From the NCBI GenBank assembly GCA_017416285.1, contig JAFQCU010000025.1, positions 18,909 through 82,908 of the forward strand: 64,000 nt of DNA, in the 5' to 3' direction. This stretch comes from Clostridia bacterium. Lineage in GTDB: Bacteria; Bacillota; Clostridia; Oscillospirales; Acutalibacteraceae. The position numbers and the translations under genes are program-made. The notes under the pieces were generated by a model. The model was given only the letters and a program-made list of their open reading frames with translations. It ran no database searches and was not told the origin of the DNA. This document shows positions 9,740 through 18,030 of the stretch, piece after piece (position 1 is the stretch's first letter; each line of letters starts with the position of its first letter).

Positions 9740-11662
9740 ATGTCAGATAATAAAAAGTTTTACATTACAACCGCCATTGCGTACACTTCACGCAAGCCGC
9801 ATATCGGCAACGCTTACGATATTGTTTTAGCTGATATGATTGCCAGATACAAAAAGATGCAGGGCTTTGATGTGTTTTTAATGACCGGTTCTGATGAGCA
9901 TGGTCAAAAAATTGAGGAATACGCAAATGCGGCCGGCATTTCACCCAAGGAATACGTTGATGGTATTTCTAATGAAATTAAGGCGGTTTGGCAGTCACTT
10001 AATACCGATTATGACAAATTTATCCGCACAACAGATGCCGACCACGAGCTTGCCGTTCAAAAGATTTTCACAAAGCTTTACGAACAGGGCGACATTTATA
10101 AAGGGCATTACGAGGGTAAATATTGTGTTCCCTGTGAATCCTTCTTTACCCCCTCACAGCTTGTTGATGGTAAATGCCCTGACTGTGGCCGTGAGGTAAT
10201 TGATTCTAAAGAAGAGGCATATTTCTTGCGCCTTTCAAAGTATCAGGATAAGCTTTTGGAATACTATGAACAAAACCCCAACTTCATTATGCCCGAAAGC
10301 CGCAAAAACGAAATGATTAACAATTTCTTAAAGCCCGGTCTTTCTGATTTGTGCGTTTCACGTTCAACCTTTAAATGGGGTATTCCGGTTGAGTTCGACC
10401 CCAAACACGTAACATACGTTTGGATTGACGCCCTTTCAAACTATATCACAGGCATAGGCTATAATCCCGAAGGCAGTACCGAACAATTCGAAAAGCTCTG
10501 GCCTGCTGATTTGCACGTTATTGGCAAGGATATTGTGCGCTTCCACACAATTTATTGGCCCATTATCCTAATGGCGCTTGGTCTTCCCCTACCCAAACAG
10601 GTATTAGGTCACCCTTGGGTGCTTGTTGGCGAGGATAAAATGAGCAAATCAAAGGGTAATGTTATTTATGCTGATGAATTGGCAAAACGCTTTTCTACCG
10701 ATGCAGTAAGATATTATCTTTTGTCCGAAATTCCTTTTGGACAGGATGGTACCATCACCTACGAAAGCTTTATTAATAAGTTTAACGCTGATTTGGCAAA
10801 TACTCTCGGTAACCTTGTAAACCGTTCGGTTGCAATGACCAACAAGTATTTTGATGGCAAGGTAAGTTATAAGGAATTTGACAATGAATTCGATAACGAC
10901 CTTATCGCCACCGCCAAGGAATCTATTGAAAAATATCACAGCCTTATGGATATTTACCGCAACGCCGATGCAGTCAATGCGGTTATGAACCTTGCAAAGC
11001 GTTGCAACAAGTATATTGATGAAACCACCCCTTGGTCACTTGCCAAGGATGAAGCCCAAAAAGACCGTTTAGAAGCTGTTTTATATAACCTTCTCGAGTG
11101 TATTCGCCTTCTCGGTATTATGCTTACCCCCGTTATGCCTGAAAGCTGTGACAGTATTAAAGCACAGCTTAACGAAAGCAGTGCCGACCTTTGCTTCGGT
11201 GCAGTTAAAGAATACGCTGTAGGCACCGCAACACCCTTGTTTGCAAGAATTGATGCCGAAAAGGTTTTGGCTGAAATCGCAGCTGAACAGGAAGCCGCTA
11301 AAAAAGCCGCAGAAGTTGCTGCCAACGTTGTAACTATGGCTGAAATCGGTATTGAAGATTTTGCTAAGGTAGAACTCAAGGCTGCCAAGGTTGTAGCCTG
11401 CGAGCCTGTGCCCAAAGCTAAAAAGCTTTTAAAGCTCACCCTTAATGATGGTGCAAGAAATCGCACAGTTGCATCAGGTATCGCAAAATTCTATAAACCT
11501 GAAGAACTTATTGGAAAAACCGTTATTTTGGTTTCCAATCTTAAAAAAGCTACCCTTTGCGGTATTGAATCAGAGGGTATGATATTAGCTGCCGACTGCG
11601 GCGAGGATAGCATTAAAGTTATTTTCCTTGATGATATCCCTGCGGGAAGCAAAATCAGGTGA
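9740..11662 (+). CDS. metG: Methionyl-tRNA synthetase with C-terminal tRNA-binding domain
   Basis: 640 residues. The Rossmann catalytic core has the HIGH-type motif as HIGN (21-24) and KMSKSKGN near 300. A zinc knuckle reads CVPCESFF...CPDCGREV. The anticodon-binding helical domain follows (WSLAKDEAQ). An Ala/Glu-rich linker near 510-535 leads to an EMAP-II/Trbp-like OB domain from about 540 to the end (FAKVELKAAKVVACEPVPKA... LKKATLCGIESEGMILAA). Domain order and length match MetRS of Firmicutes. It charges tRNA-Met with methionine. The stop codon overlaps the tatD start by four bases (GTGA), which suggests translational coupling. Confidence 0.97.
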   Translation: MSDNKKFYITTAIAYTSRKPHIGNAYDIVLADMIARYKKMQGFDVFLMTGSDEHGQKIEEYANAAGISPKEYVDGISNEIKAVWQSLNTDYDKFIRTTDADHELAVQKIFTKLYEQGDIYKGHYEGKYCVPCESFFTPSQLVDGKCPDCGREVIDSKEEAYFLRLSKYQDKLLEYYEQNPNFIMPESRKNEMINNFLKPGLSDLCVSRSTFKWGIPVEFDPKHVTYVWIDALSNYITGIGYNPEGSTEQFEKLWPADLHVIGKDIVRFHTIYWPIILMALGLPLPKQVLGHPWVLVGEDKMSKSKGNVIYADELAKRFSTDAVRYYLLSEIPFGQDGTITYESFINKFNADLANTLGNLVNRSVAMTNKYFDGKVSYKEFDNEFDNDLIATAKESIEKYHSLMDIYRNADAVNAVMNLAKRCNKYIDETTPWSLAKDEAQKDRLEAVLYNLLECIRLLGIMLTPVMPESCDSIKAQLNESSADLCFGAVKEYAVGTATPLFARIDAEKVLAEIAAEQEAAKKAAEVAANVVTMAEIGIEDFAKVELKAAKVVACEPVPKAKKLLKLTLNDGARNRTVASGIAKFYKPEELIGKTVILVSNLKKATLCGIESEGMILAADCGEDSIKVIFLDDIPAGSKIR

Positions 11663-12426
11663 GTGACTTGGATAACTTAATTTTTGACACCCACGCCCAT
11701 TATGAGGACCCCGTTTTTGAGGAAAATTTTGACAGCCTTATAAATGAAATGAAAAGTGCCGGCGTTTCGGGTATTATAACCTGTGGATGCGATAAGGAAA
11801 GCAGCCTTAAAGCATTGGCACTTGCCGAAAAATATGACATTATATATGCAGCTGTCGGTATTCATCCCGGCAGTGTCGACAGCGACACCACAATTGAAGA
11901 TATTAGACAGCTTGCCTCACACCCAAAATGTGTTGCTATTGGCGAAATCGGACTTGATTATTACTGGCGACAGGATAATAAACTGCTTCAACACAAAATT
12001 TTAAAGGAACAACTTGAGCTTGCAATTAAACTAGACTTGCCGGTTTTATTCCACGACCGTGACGCCCACGCTGACACACTTGAATTACTAAAGCAGTATA
12101 AACCCAAGGGTGTAGTTCACGCATTTTCGGGCAGTACCGAAATGGCACGTGAAATAATTAAACTAGGTCTTTACATCGGCGTTGGCGGTGTGCTCACCTT
12201 TAATAATGCAAGAGCGCTGCCAAGCGTTGTGGCGGATACTGAAATTTCCAAAATTTTACTTGAAACCGATGCTCCGTATTTGGCGCCGGTGCCATTTCGT
12301 GGCAAAACTAATCGTTCTGATTATATTAATTTTGTCGCCGAAAAAATGGCAGAAATTAAAAATATCAGCAAAAATGAGGTTTTAACACAAACCTTTAAAA
12401 ACGCCAAGGAATTATTTAATATCTAG
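11659..12426 (+). CDS. tatD: TatD-family metal-dependent DNase
   Basis: 255 residues of the amidohydrolase-type TatD family. Metal ligands are in FDTHAHYED near the start, GEIGLDYYW, FHDRDAHADTL, VHAFSGS, and ETDAPYLAP. The GTG start overlaps the metG stop; an in-frame TTG nine bases later is the only nearby alternative. The metG-tatD pair is common in Firmicutes. Family members are 3'-5' exonucleases or D-aminoacyl-tRNA deacylase-like hydrolases, so the exact cellular role is not certain. Confidence 0.93.
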   Translation: MSDLDNLIFDTHAHYEDPVFEENFDSLINEMKSAGVSGIITCGCDKESSLKALALAEKYDIIYAAVGIHPGSVDSDTTIEDIRQLASHPKCVAIGEIGLDYYWRQDNKLLQHKILKEQLELAIKLDLPVLFHDRDAHADTLELLKQYKPKGVVHAFSGSTEMAREIIKLGLYIGVGGVLTFNNARALPSVVADTEISKILLETDAPYLAPVPFRGKTNRSDYINFVAEKMAEIKNISKNEVLTQTFKNAKELFNI

Positions 12427-12430
12427 TATA

Positions 12431-12473
12431 AACACCCCGTTTTTACAAACAATAATTGTGAAAGCGGGGTGTT
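12431..12473 (+). promoter_or_regulatory. Hairpin that pairs with the microprotein's ribosome binding site
   Basis: A 16-base stem (12431-12446 with 12458-12473, two wobble pairs, 11-base loop) starts four bases after the tatD stop. Its 3' arm contains GGGGTG (12466-12471), the only ribosome binding site for the ATG at 12477. There is no U-tract, so it is not a normal terminator. In a read-through transcript it would mask the site. Confidence 0.6.
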
Positions 12474-12476
12474 AAA

Positions 12477-12620
12477 ATGGATAACAAAAACAGATACGAG
12501 CAAAACAACCAGAACCGTAACGATCAGAATCGCAATGATCAAAACAGAAACGATCAAAACCGTAATGATCAGAACAAAAACAACCAAAACAAAAACGATC
12601 AGAACAAAAATAATAGATAA
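12477..12620 (+). CDS. Asn/Gln-rich pentapeptide-repeat microprotein, 47 residues
   Basis: Not a recognised family. After MDNKNRYEQNN the protein is seven pentapeptides of the form QN(R/K)N(D/N) followed by a final Arg. The repeat units use different synonymous codons (CAG or CAA; CGT, CGC or AGA; AAC or AAT; GAT throughout for Asp), which fits selection on the peptide and not recent DNA slippage. A GGGGTG site sits five bases before the ATG, and a clean terminator follows the stop at once. There is no Cys, no hydrophobic residue beyond the start and no signal peptide, so it should be disordered and soluble. A Gln/Asn-rich spore protein of gamma-SASP style is one guess, with weak support. Confidence 0.6.
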   Translation: MDNKNRYEQNNQNRNDQNRNDQNRNDQNRNDQNKNNQNKNDQNKNNR

Positions 12621-12621
12621 T

Positions 12622-12649
12622 AAAAACCGCCCTTTCGGGCGGTTTTTGT
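12622..12649. terminator. Bidirectional terminator
   Basis: AAAAACCGCCC, loop TTTC, GGGCGGTTTTT. It ends the rightward tatD/microprotein unit and, on the other strand, the leftward DUF2156-GNAT gene. Confidence 0.92.
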
Positions 12650-13995
12650 TATGCCAATGAAAACGGGAAATATAAAGTTTTATCGGTATTAAAATTATAA
12701 GCCATTGCGGTGTATTGACCTTTTTTATCCCTTTCGCAAAGTTTTTTAAAGCAATCTGTCGGAACAACTGAAATTTCACCCTTTTCATTTGATGCCGACA
12801 CCTCACAAAAGCCGAACTGCTTATAATAATCCACTAAGCTTTCATTCGCAGGGCGCAAAATTAAAATTTCATCGGTTTCGCTTTGAATTTTTTCCATAAG
12901 CGCTTTGCCATAGCCCTGACCACGATACCTTTCTTTTACGGTAAAGCCATAAATATATTTTGCCCTTTTACCATCAATTTCACAGGGTAATAAAAAGCAT
13001 AAAGCAACAGTTTCGCCGTCAACACGCAAGGTTTTAATGCTATCAAAGCACAAATCAAATAATTTTGCAGTAAATGGCCCGTCATGAAAAGCGTTATCAT
13101 AGAGTCGCATACACGATAAAGCCAATGGGCGACAACGATATTTTTCTAGCAAAATCTCCGGCTTGTAGGAAAGCTTAGCCTTTCTAAGCCCCTCAAGCCC
13201 CATATCGTCCTCACGATTTATAAATTCATACTCTTTCAAAGTTTTAGCAAATTCATTATTTATTACGGTATAAGCGGTTGCGTAATCCTTAAGTGCCTTT
13301 TCGATATGAATATCAAAAACATTGTTGTTAATAGGTGAGCCAAGGGTAAAAGCCACAACCGTACCATCAACAACAATGGCACCGCCCCTTACGTTTAAAA
13401 GTTCCATATTATCCAAAAGAGTTGTTATTCCCTCTTTTTCTATTGCCATATATTCATCCATACGGTCAAAGTTTTCGGCATACCACTTTTCCGCACATTT
13501 TAAAACCTCAACCTTGTTTGAATCTGTAATAGTTTCAAAATTCCAGCTGTGTTGTTTTGAAAATGCCGCAATATGATTACGCTTACTATGATATTTTTTG
13601 CCCGATAAATTTGCAAGGTCTTCCCTTTTATAAATATAATCAAAGGCATCTCGCACGGGTGAAATATCATAGCTTTCGCCAAGTAATTCTTTAAATTTTG
13701 TAACTTTACCATCATTTTGTACCCAAAAACGTGGTTTTTCGGGGGCGGTATATTCAAAAATCATTTCAATACCTTTTTTAATATCGCCACCAATAGGCAT
13801 ACTAAAGCTTTGGCTTTTTTCCTTGCCCGATTTTAAAAACAGCACACCGTCATTTATAGCATACATATTATTATATGCTTTTTGCCATATAACCAAGTTG
13901 GCTACGTTCTTTTCGCAGGCAAGAATTTCATTGTTTTGTGTAAAGGCTTTGATTTTTTCTATGTCACAAAGCTCAATTTTCTTAAATTCTAACAT
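12649..13995 (-). CDS. DUF2156-like domain fused to a GNAT acetyltransferase
   Basis: 448 residues from ATG 13995, which has AAGGTG upstream; the open frame begins slightly earlier. The N-terminal ~290 residues resemble DUF2156 proteins, relatives of the aminoacyl-transferring domain of MprF and Fem enzymes. Marks are DYIYKREDLANLSGKKYHSK, the WYAENF segment, and REDDMGLEGLRKAKLSYKPE. From about 295 on is a GNAT domain with the acetyl-CoA loop VKERYRGQGYGKALMEKI and the C-terminal YYKQFGFCEV. Such fusions occur in Clostridia and are usually annotated DUF2156 domain-containing; substrates are unknown. No membrane segment is seen. Confidence 0.8.
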   Translation of the reverse strand: MLEFKKIELCDIEKIKAFTQNNEILACEKNVANLVIWQKAYNNMYAINDGVLFLKSGKEKSQSFSMPIGGDIKKGIEMIFEYTAPEKPRFWVQNDGKVTKFKELLGESYDISPVRDAFDYIYKREDLANLSGKKYHSKRNHIAAFSKQHSWNFETITDSNKVEVLKCAEKWYAENFDRMDEYMAIEKEGITTLLDNMELLNVRGGAIVVDGTVVAFTLGSPINNNVFDIHIEKALKDYATAYTVINNEFAKTLKEYEFINREDDMGLEGLRKAKLSYKPEILLEKYRCRPLALSCMRLYDNAFHDGPFTAKLFDLCFDSIKTLRVDGETVALCFLLPCEIDGKRAKYIYGFTVKERYRGQGYGKALMEKIQSETDEILILRPANESLVDYYKQFGFCEVSASNEKGEISVVPTDCFKKLCERDKKGQYTAMAYNFNTDKTLYFPFSLA

Positions 13996-14017
13996 ATTCA
14001 CCTTAATTTTAGGGGAC

Positions 14018-14045
14018 AAAAAGCGTGTCAGTCGACACGCTTTTT
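14018..14045 (-). terminator. Terminator after the PBP gene
   Basis: A 12-base stem (AAAAAGCGTGTC and its complement) with a four-base loop and a T-run on the minus strand lies directly after the stop codon of the penicillin-binding protein gene. Confidence 0.85.
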
Positions 14046-14048
14046 ATT

Positions 14049-16409
14049 TTAATTTGTAGTTGTGGGTTCAGTAGTTGTTTCGTCACCAATAGTTTCATCA
14101 TCGGGAAGAGTTGCATCGGGATTTGAAACATCCGGCGTAGAGGTACCGCTCGAGGTTTCGTCCTTGTCGGGCATTACATCGGTTTTGGGAGTTTCCAAAA
14201 GCGTGCCTTCATGTTCGGTACACTTTTCAGGAAGCCCTGTTTTCTTATACCAACCAATATCAATTTTTTCGCAAGCATCGGTTGCCAACAAACCGGTTGT
14301 AGCGCAATAATAACGTTTTACAACATACTTTGTTGTCGGGTAATCCTTAGCGGGGAGATTCTTATGAATTTCGCCCATAACCTGACGCCAAAGCTTAGCT
14401 GCAAGACCTGTGTTAGAAGCAGGCATCTTTTGTTGTGTCTGATAACCAACCCAAGATGATGCTACATAATAAGGTGTACCGCCAACGAACCATTTATCCT
14501 TAGAATCGTTTGAAGTACCGGTTTTACCGAAAGCACGGAATTTCGAGAATGTACCCGCCTGTGCTTTACCTGTACCGTTAGGACCGTAAATAACGTTTTG
14601 AAGCATTTTATTCATAATCATTGCCGTATCTTCGCTAAACGCCATTATTGGTTGGGTATTCTGCTCAAGAATTATTTCGCCACGCTTATCGGTAACCTTT
14701 GTGTAAAGTGTTGGCTCGTAATAAAGACCGCCGTTACCGAAAACTGCGTATGCTGCGGCAGATTCAAGTGTTGTAATACCGGTATGGGTACCGCCAAGAC
14801 CCAATGAAGAAAGGTTTTTATCCTCTTCTACAAGGTGATTAAGACCTAATTTTTGTGTAAGGAAATTATAAGATACACCAACGCCCAGCTTGCTGTTTAA
14901 AAGTGCAACAGGGATTGTGTTTGTCGAACGCTCAAGCGCTTCACGCACGGTAATATTACCACGGTATTTGCCATCGTGGTTACCGGGTGTCCACTTACTG
15001 TAAGTGGTCTTAACGTCGTTCAAAAGGGTTGAATAATTAATGTGGTTATTTTCGATTGAAGGACCGTAAACCGCCAACGGCTTCATTGTTGAACCGGGCT
15101 GACGCACCGCATCAATAGCGTTATTAAAGCCACGGTTGTCGGTCTTTTTGCCGATATTACCAACAAGCGCCTTAACCTGACCGTTATAATTAAGAATAGT
15201 CATTGCACCCAAAAGCGGGTCACCCTTGCTGCTAGGCTTAGCTGAAGCAGCAATATCAAGATATGCCTTTTCAACGATTGCCTGCATATCCATATCAACA
15301 GTAGCATAAATCTTATAACCGCCGTTATAGAAAAGGCGTTCAGCGTGAGCGATATCATAACCATATTTTTCGGCCAAATCTTCAGTAACGTTGGTAATAA
15401 GCGCATCAATAAAGTAAGAGTTAATATCTTCGTTTGCAGTTGCATCCTTATTAGCAACAATCTTTACGTCTTCGTTAATTGCCTCAGTATATTCCTCTTC
15501 AGTAATAAGCTTTTGTGTCTTCATAAGACCCAAAACAATCTTTCGACGCTCTGCATTTGCTTCGGGATTTGTATCCGGTGCGTAATTAGTCGGGCTCTTC
15601 GGAATGGCCGCCAAGGTTGCACATTCGGCAATGGTAAGCTCGCTTACGTCCTTGTCAAAATAATAGTTAGCCGCAACCTGCACACCATATGTGCCGTGAC
15701 CCATTGCAATAGTGTTAAGATAGCACTCTAATATTACGTCCTTACTGTATTCAGATTCGAGATATCTTGCACGCATAATCTCTCGAACCTTACGCATTTT
15801 GGTCTTATCATCATCACCGGTAAGGTTTTTAACCAACTGCTGAGTAATGGTAGAACCACCCTGACGTGAAGAATAAATAGGAATAAATTCGTTAATAACC
15901 GCACCTGTGGTACGCTTCCAGTCAACACCAAAGTGGGTTTCAAAGCGTTGGTCTTCAACAGCAATAAATGCATTTGCCAAGCGCTGTGGAATACCCTTAT
16001 ATTCTGGGTCGTTACTATCAATAGCGGGACGATCATAATCAACCCATAAACGGTTGTACATACCGTGTAGGCGCTTATATTCCTTATAATTTCCGCTACC
16101 GTCATCAACATAAACCGTAGTGGTAAGGTTTAATGTTAAATCATTAAGGTTTTCTTCCATCGTGCCGTCAACCATTGTGAAAACGTAAAGCAATGCACCG
16201 CCTAAAACAGTACAAGCGCAGATAACACAAATAAGAAAACCAGCTAAAACGGCTCTTAATATCTTTTTCTTTTTAGAAATGACCTTTTTGGGCGGTTCTT
16301 CCTCTTTTTCAACACTTTTAGAAGAAAAAGCATTAAGGTCAAAGGTGCCTTCGCCCTCGTCTACTACGTCGTTTGAATTGGCGTAACTAAACAAATCCTT
16401 ATCTTCCAT
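14049..16409 (-). CDS. Class A penicillin-binding protein (PBP1A family)
   Basis: 786 residues from ATG 16409 with GGAG upstream; 24 earlier codons in the open frame are unlikely to be translated. A cytoplasmic N-terminus and one membrane helix (about 68-92) precede the GT51 glycosyltransferase domain with AFIAVEDQRFETHFGVD and RQGGSTITQQLVKNL. The transpeptidase follows with the active-site GSTMKP near residue 438, STNTIPV (SxN) and KTGTSND (KTG). The last ~40 residues are a Thr/Ser/Asp-rich tail typical of exported Firmicute PBPs. It polymerises and cross-links peptidoglycan outside the membrane. It is divergent from the sodium-pump genes. Confidence 0.95.
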   Translation of the reverse strand: MEDKDLFSYANSNDVVDEGEGTFDLNAFSSKSVEKEEEPPKKVISKKKKILRAVLAGFLICVICACTVLGGALLYVFTMVDGTMEENLNDLTLNLTTTVYVDDGSGNYKEYKRLHGMYNRLWVDYDRPAIDSNDPEYKGIPQRLANAFIAVEDQRFETHFGVDWKRTTGAVINEFIPIYSSRQGGSTITQQLVKNLTGDDDKTKMRKVREIMRARYLESEYSKDVILECYLNTIAMGHGTYGVQVAANYYFDKDVSELTIAECATLAAIPKSPTNYAPDTNPEANAERRKIVLGLMKTQKLITEEEYTEAINEDVKIVANKDATANEDINSYFIDALITNVTEDLAEKYGYDIAHAERLFYNGGYKIYATVDMDMQAIVEKAYLDIAASAKPSSKGDPLLGAMTILNYNGQVKALVGNIGKKTDNRGFNNAIDAVRQPGSTMKPLAVYGPSIENNHINYSTLLNDVKTTYSKWTPGNHDGKYRGNITVREALERSTNTIPVALLNSKLGVGVSYNFLTQKLGLNHLVEEDKNLSSLGLGGTHTGITTLESAAAYAVFGNGGLYYEPTLYTKVTDKRGEIILEQNTQPIMAFSEDTAMIMNKMLQNVIYGPNGTGKAQAGTFSKFRAFGKTGTSNDSKDKWFVGGTPYYVASSWVGYQTQQKMPASNTGLAAKLWRQVMGEIHKNLPAKDYPTTKYVVKRYYCATTGLLATDACEKIDIGWYKKTGLPEKCTEHEGTLLETPKTDVMPDKDETSSGTSTPDVSNPDATLPDDETIGDETTTEPTTTN

Positions 16410-16553
16410 AATTATCTCCAATCTATAAGATAAATTGTTTATAGTTATCCATATTATACCACACACCTGCCCCAAAATCAACTTTTCACACCGATTTTAA
16501 CAATTCTGTCATAATTTATTAAGAAAAATATCATTTTGTAACAAAAAGAATAA

Positions 16554-16582
16554 TTGAAATTTTATTTACAGTATGTTATCAT
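16554..16582 (+). promoter_or_regulatory. Sigma-A-type promoter for oadB
   Basis: TTGAAA, 17-base spacer, TATCAT. Downstream, at 16596-16623, the leader can fold GGCAAAA...TTTTGCC into a small hairpin before the coding start at 16647. Confidence 0.6.
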
Positions 16583-16646
16583 ATTTATGTTAAAAGGCAA
16601 AATTTGGCGTTGTTAGTTTTGCCATTAAATTTAAAAGAAAGGCCTT

Positions 16647-17807
16647 ATGAAAATGGAATTTTTAATGGACATTCTTAAGGAACTCAGCTTCCTTGTAGAA
16701 AATCTCTCCCACTTTGCCGCTGCGGGCGGTTGGAAATACCCCGTAATGTGGCTTATCGGCGGTGTGCTTATTTACCTTGCAATCCGCCACGATATGGAGC
16801 CCACCCTTCTTTTACCGATGGGCTTCGGTACAATTTTAGTCAATATTCCGCTTTCAGGCGCTATTGGTGAACACGGCGCATTAACTACATTATTTAACGC
16901 AGGTATCGCAAACGAGCTGTTCCCACTTATTTTATTCATAGGTATCGGCGCAATGATTGACTTTGGTCCCTTGCTTACAAACCCCAAGCTTATGATTTTT
17001 GGTGCCGCAGCACAATTTGGTATTTTCTTCACCTTCTGTATGGCATCAATGTTCTTTACCACGCCCGAAGCTGCTTCTATCGGTATTATCGGTGCGGCTG
17101 ACGGTCCTACCGCTATCGTTGTTGCTAACAAGCTTTTAGGCGCAGATAATGATATTACAGGTGCAATTATGGTTGCGGCATATTCTTATATGGCGCTTGT
17201 TCCCATTATTCAGCCTCCTGTTATTAAGCTTTTAACCACTAAAAAGGAACGTCTTATTCGTATGCCTTACGAACAAAAGCAGGTTTCAAAGCTTACTAAA
17301 ATTTTGTTCCCCATTGTTATTACGGTTGTTGCAGGTGTTGTTGCACCCGAATCGGTTTCACTTATCGGTTTTCTTATGTTCGGTAACCTCATTCGTGAAT
17401 GCGGCGTGCTTAACTCGCTTTCTGAAACTGCACAAAAGGTTCTTGCAAACCTTATCACAATCTTCCTTGGCATCACAATCGCTTGCCAGATGGAAGCTTC
17501 AAAGTTCCTCAACTTCAATACACTTCTTATCCTTGGCCTTGGTCTTTTCGCCTTCATTTTCGACACTGCAGGCGGTGTAATGTTTGCTAAATTATTAAAT
17601 ATCTTCTTACCCAAAGGCAAAAAGATTAATCCTATGATTGGTGCAGCAGGTATTTCTGCTTTCCCCATGTCCGGTCGTGTTGTTCACAAAATGGGACTTA
17701 AGGAAGACCCGCAAAACTTCTTGCTTATGCAATCTATCGGCGTTAACGTTTCGGGTCAGATCGCTTCAGTTATAGCAGGCGGTCTTATCCTTAGCTTCTT
17801 TATGTAA
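16647..17807 (+). CDS. oadB: Sodium-translocating decarboxylase, beta subunit (OadB/GcdB/MmdB family)
   Basis: 386 residues, very hydrophobic, with roughly nine to eleven membrane helices. Family marks are GAMIDFGPLL, GIIGAADGPTAIVVANKL (region of the conserved sodium-site Asp), YMALVPIIQPPVIKLLTTKKER, and the C-terminal GAAGISAFPMSGRVVHKMG and NFLLMQSIGVNVSGQIASVIAGG. The beta subunit couples decarboxylation of a carboxybiotin donor to sodium export. Which decarboxylase (oxaloacetate, methylmalonyl-CoA or glutaconyl-CoA) cannot be told, because alpha and biotin-carrier genes are not in the window. An AGAAAGG site precedes the ATG; a second ATG lies two codons later. Confidence 0.92.
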   Translation: MKMEFLMDILKELSFLVENLSHFAAAGGWKYPVMWLIGGVLIYLAIRHDMEPTLLLPMGFGTILVNIPLSGAIGEHGALTTLFNAGIANELFPLILFIGIGAMIDFGPLLTNPKLMIFGAAAQFGIFFTFCMASMFFTTPEAASIGIIGAADGPTAIVVANKLLGADNDITGAIMVAAYSYMALVPIIQPPVIKLLTTKKERLIRMPYEQKQVSKLTKILFPIVITVVAGVVAPESVSLIGFLMFGNLIRECGVLNSLSETAQKVLANLITIFLGITIACQMEASKFLNFNTLLILGLGLFAFIFDTAGGVMFAKLLNIFLPKGKKINPMIGAAGISAFPMSGRVVHKMGLKEDPQNFLLMQSIGVNVSGQIASVIAGGLILSFFM

Positions 17808-17822
17808 TAGGGGGGTAAAATT

Positions 17823-17990
17823 ATGTTTAACAATTTATATTTAGCAAAAAGCATTTTCAGTGACTTTAACCCCATGGCGTTTGTTGATAACCTTAAATAT
17901 ATGCTTTCGGGCATGATTGCAATATTCATTGTTATCGGTATAATCGTTCTTATTACTGTAATTCTTAATAAAATCTTCAGCAAAAAATAA
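17823..17990 (+). CDS. Small single-span membrane protein, probable OadG-like gamma subunit
   Basis: 55 residues starting 16 bases after oadB with a strong AGGGGGG site. A short amphipathic N-terminus is followed by one long hydrophobic helix at about residues 28-51 and a basic end (KIFSKK). Gamma subunits of these pumps are small single-helix proteins encoded beside the beta subunit and help assembly. Size, topology and position fit, but the sequence is too short and variable for a firm family call. It overlaps no better reading frame on either strand. Confidence 0.6.
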   Translation: MFNNLYLAKSIFSDFNPMAFVDNLKYMLSGMIAIFIVIGIIVLITVILNKIFSKK

Positions 17991-17998
17991 GTATAAAA

Positions 17999-18030
17999 AG
18001 ACCGCAAGGAAACTTGCGGTCTTAATTTTT
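17999..18030. terminator. Terminator of the ACCGCAAGG type
   Basis: AAGACCGCAAG, loop GAAA, CTTGCGGTCTT, then a T-rich run. It ends the oadB unit and also faces the leftward SGNH pseudogene. Related hairpins occur at 19132, 19868 and 30249. Confidence 0.85.

Noticed and set aside
12423-12806. Leftward 127-residue frame with Ile/Val-rich repeats over the microprotein
   Set aside because: It is the antisense of the Asn/Gln repeat and crosses two terminators; no ribosome site and composition fully explained by the complementary strand.
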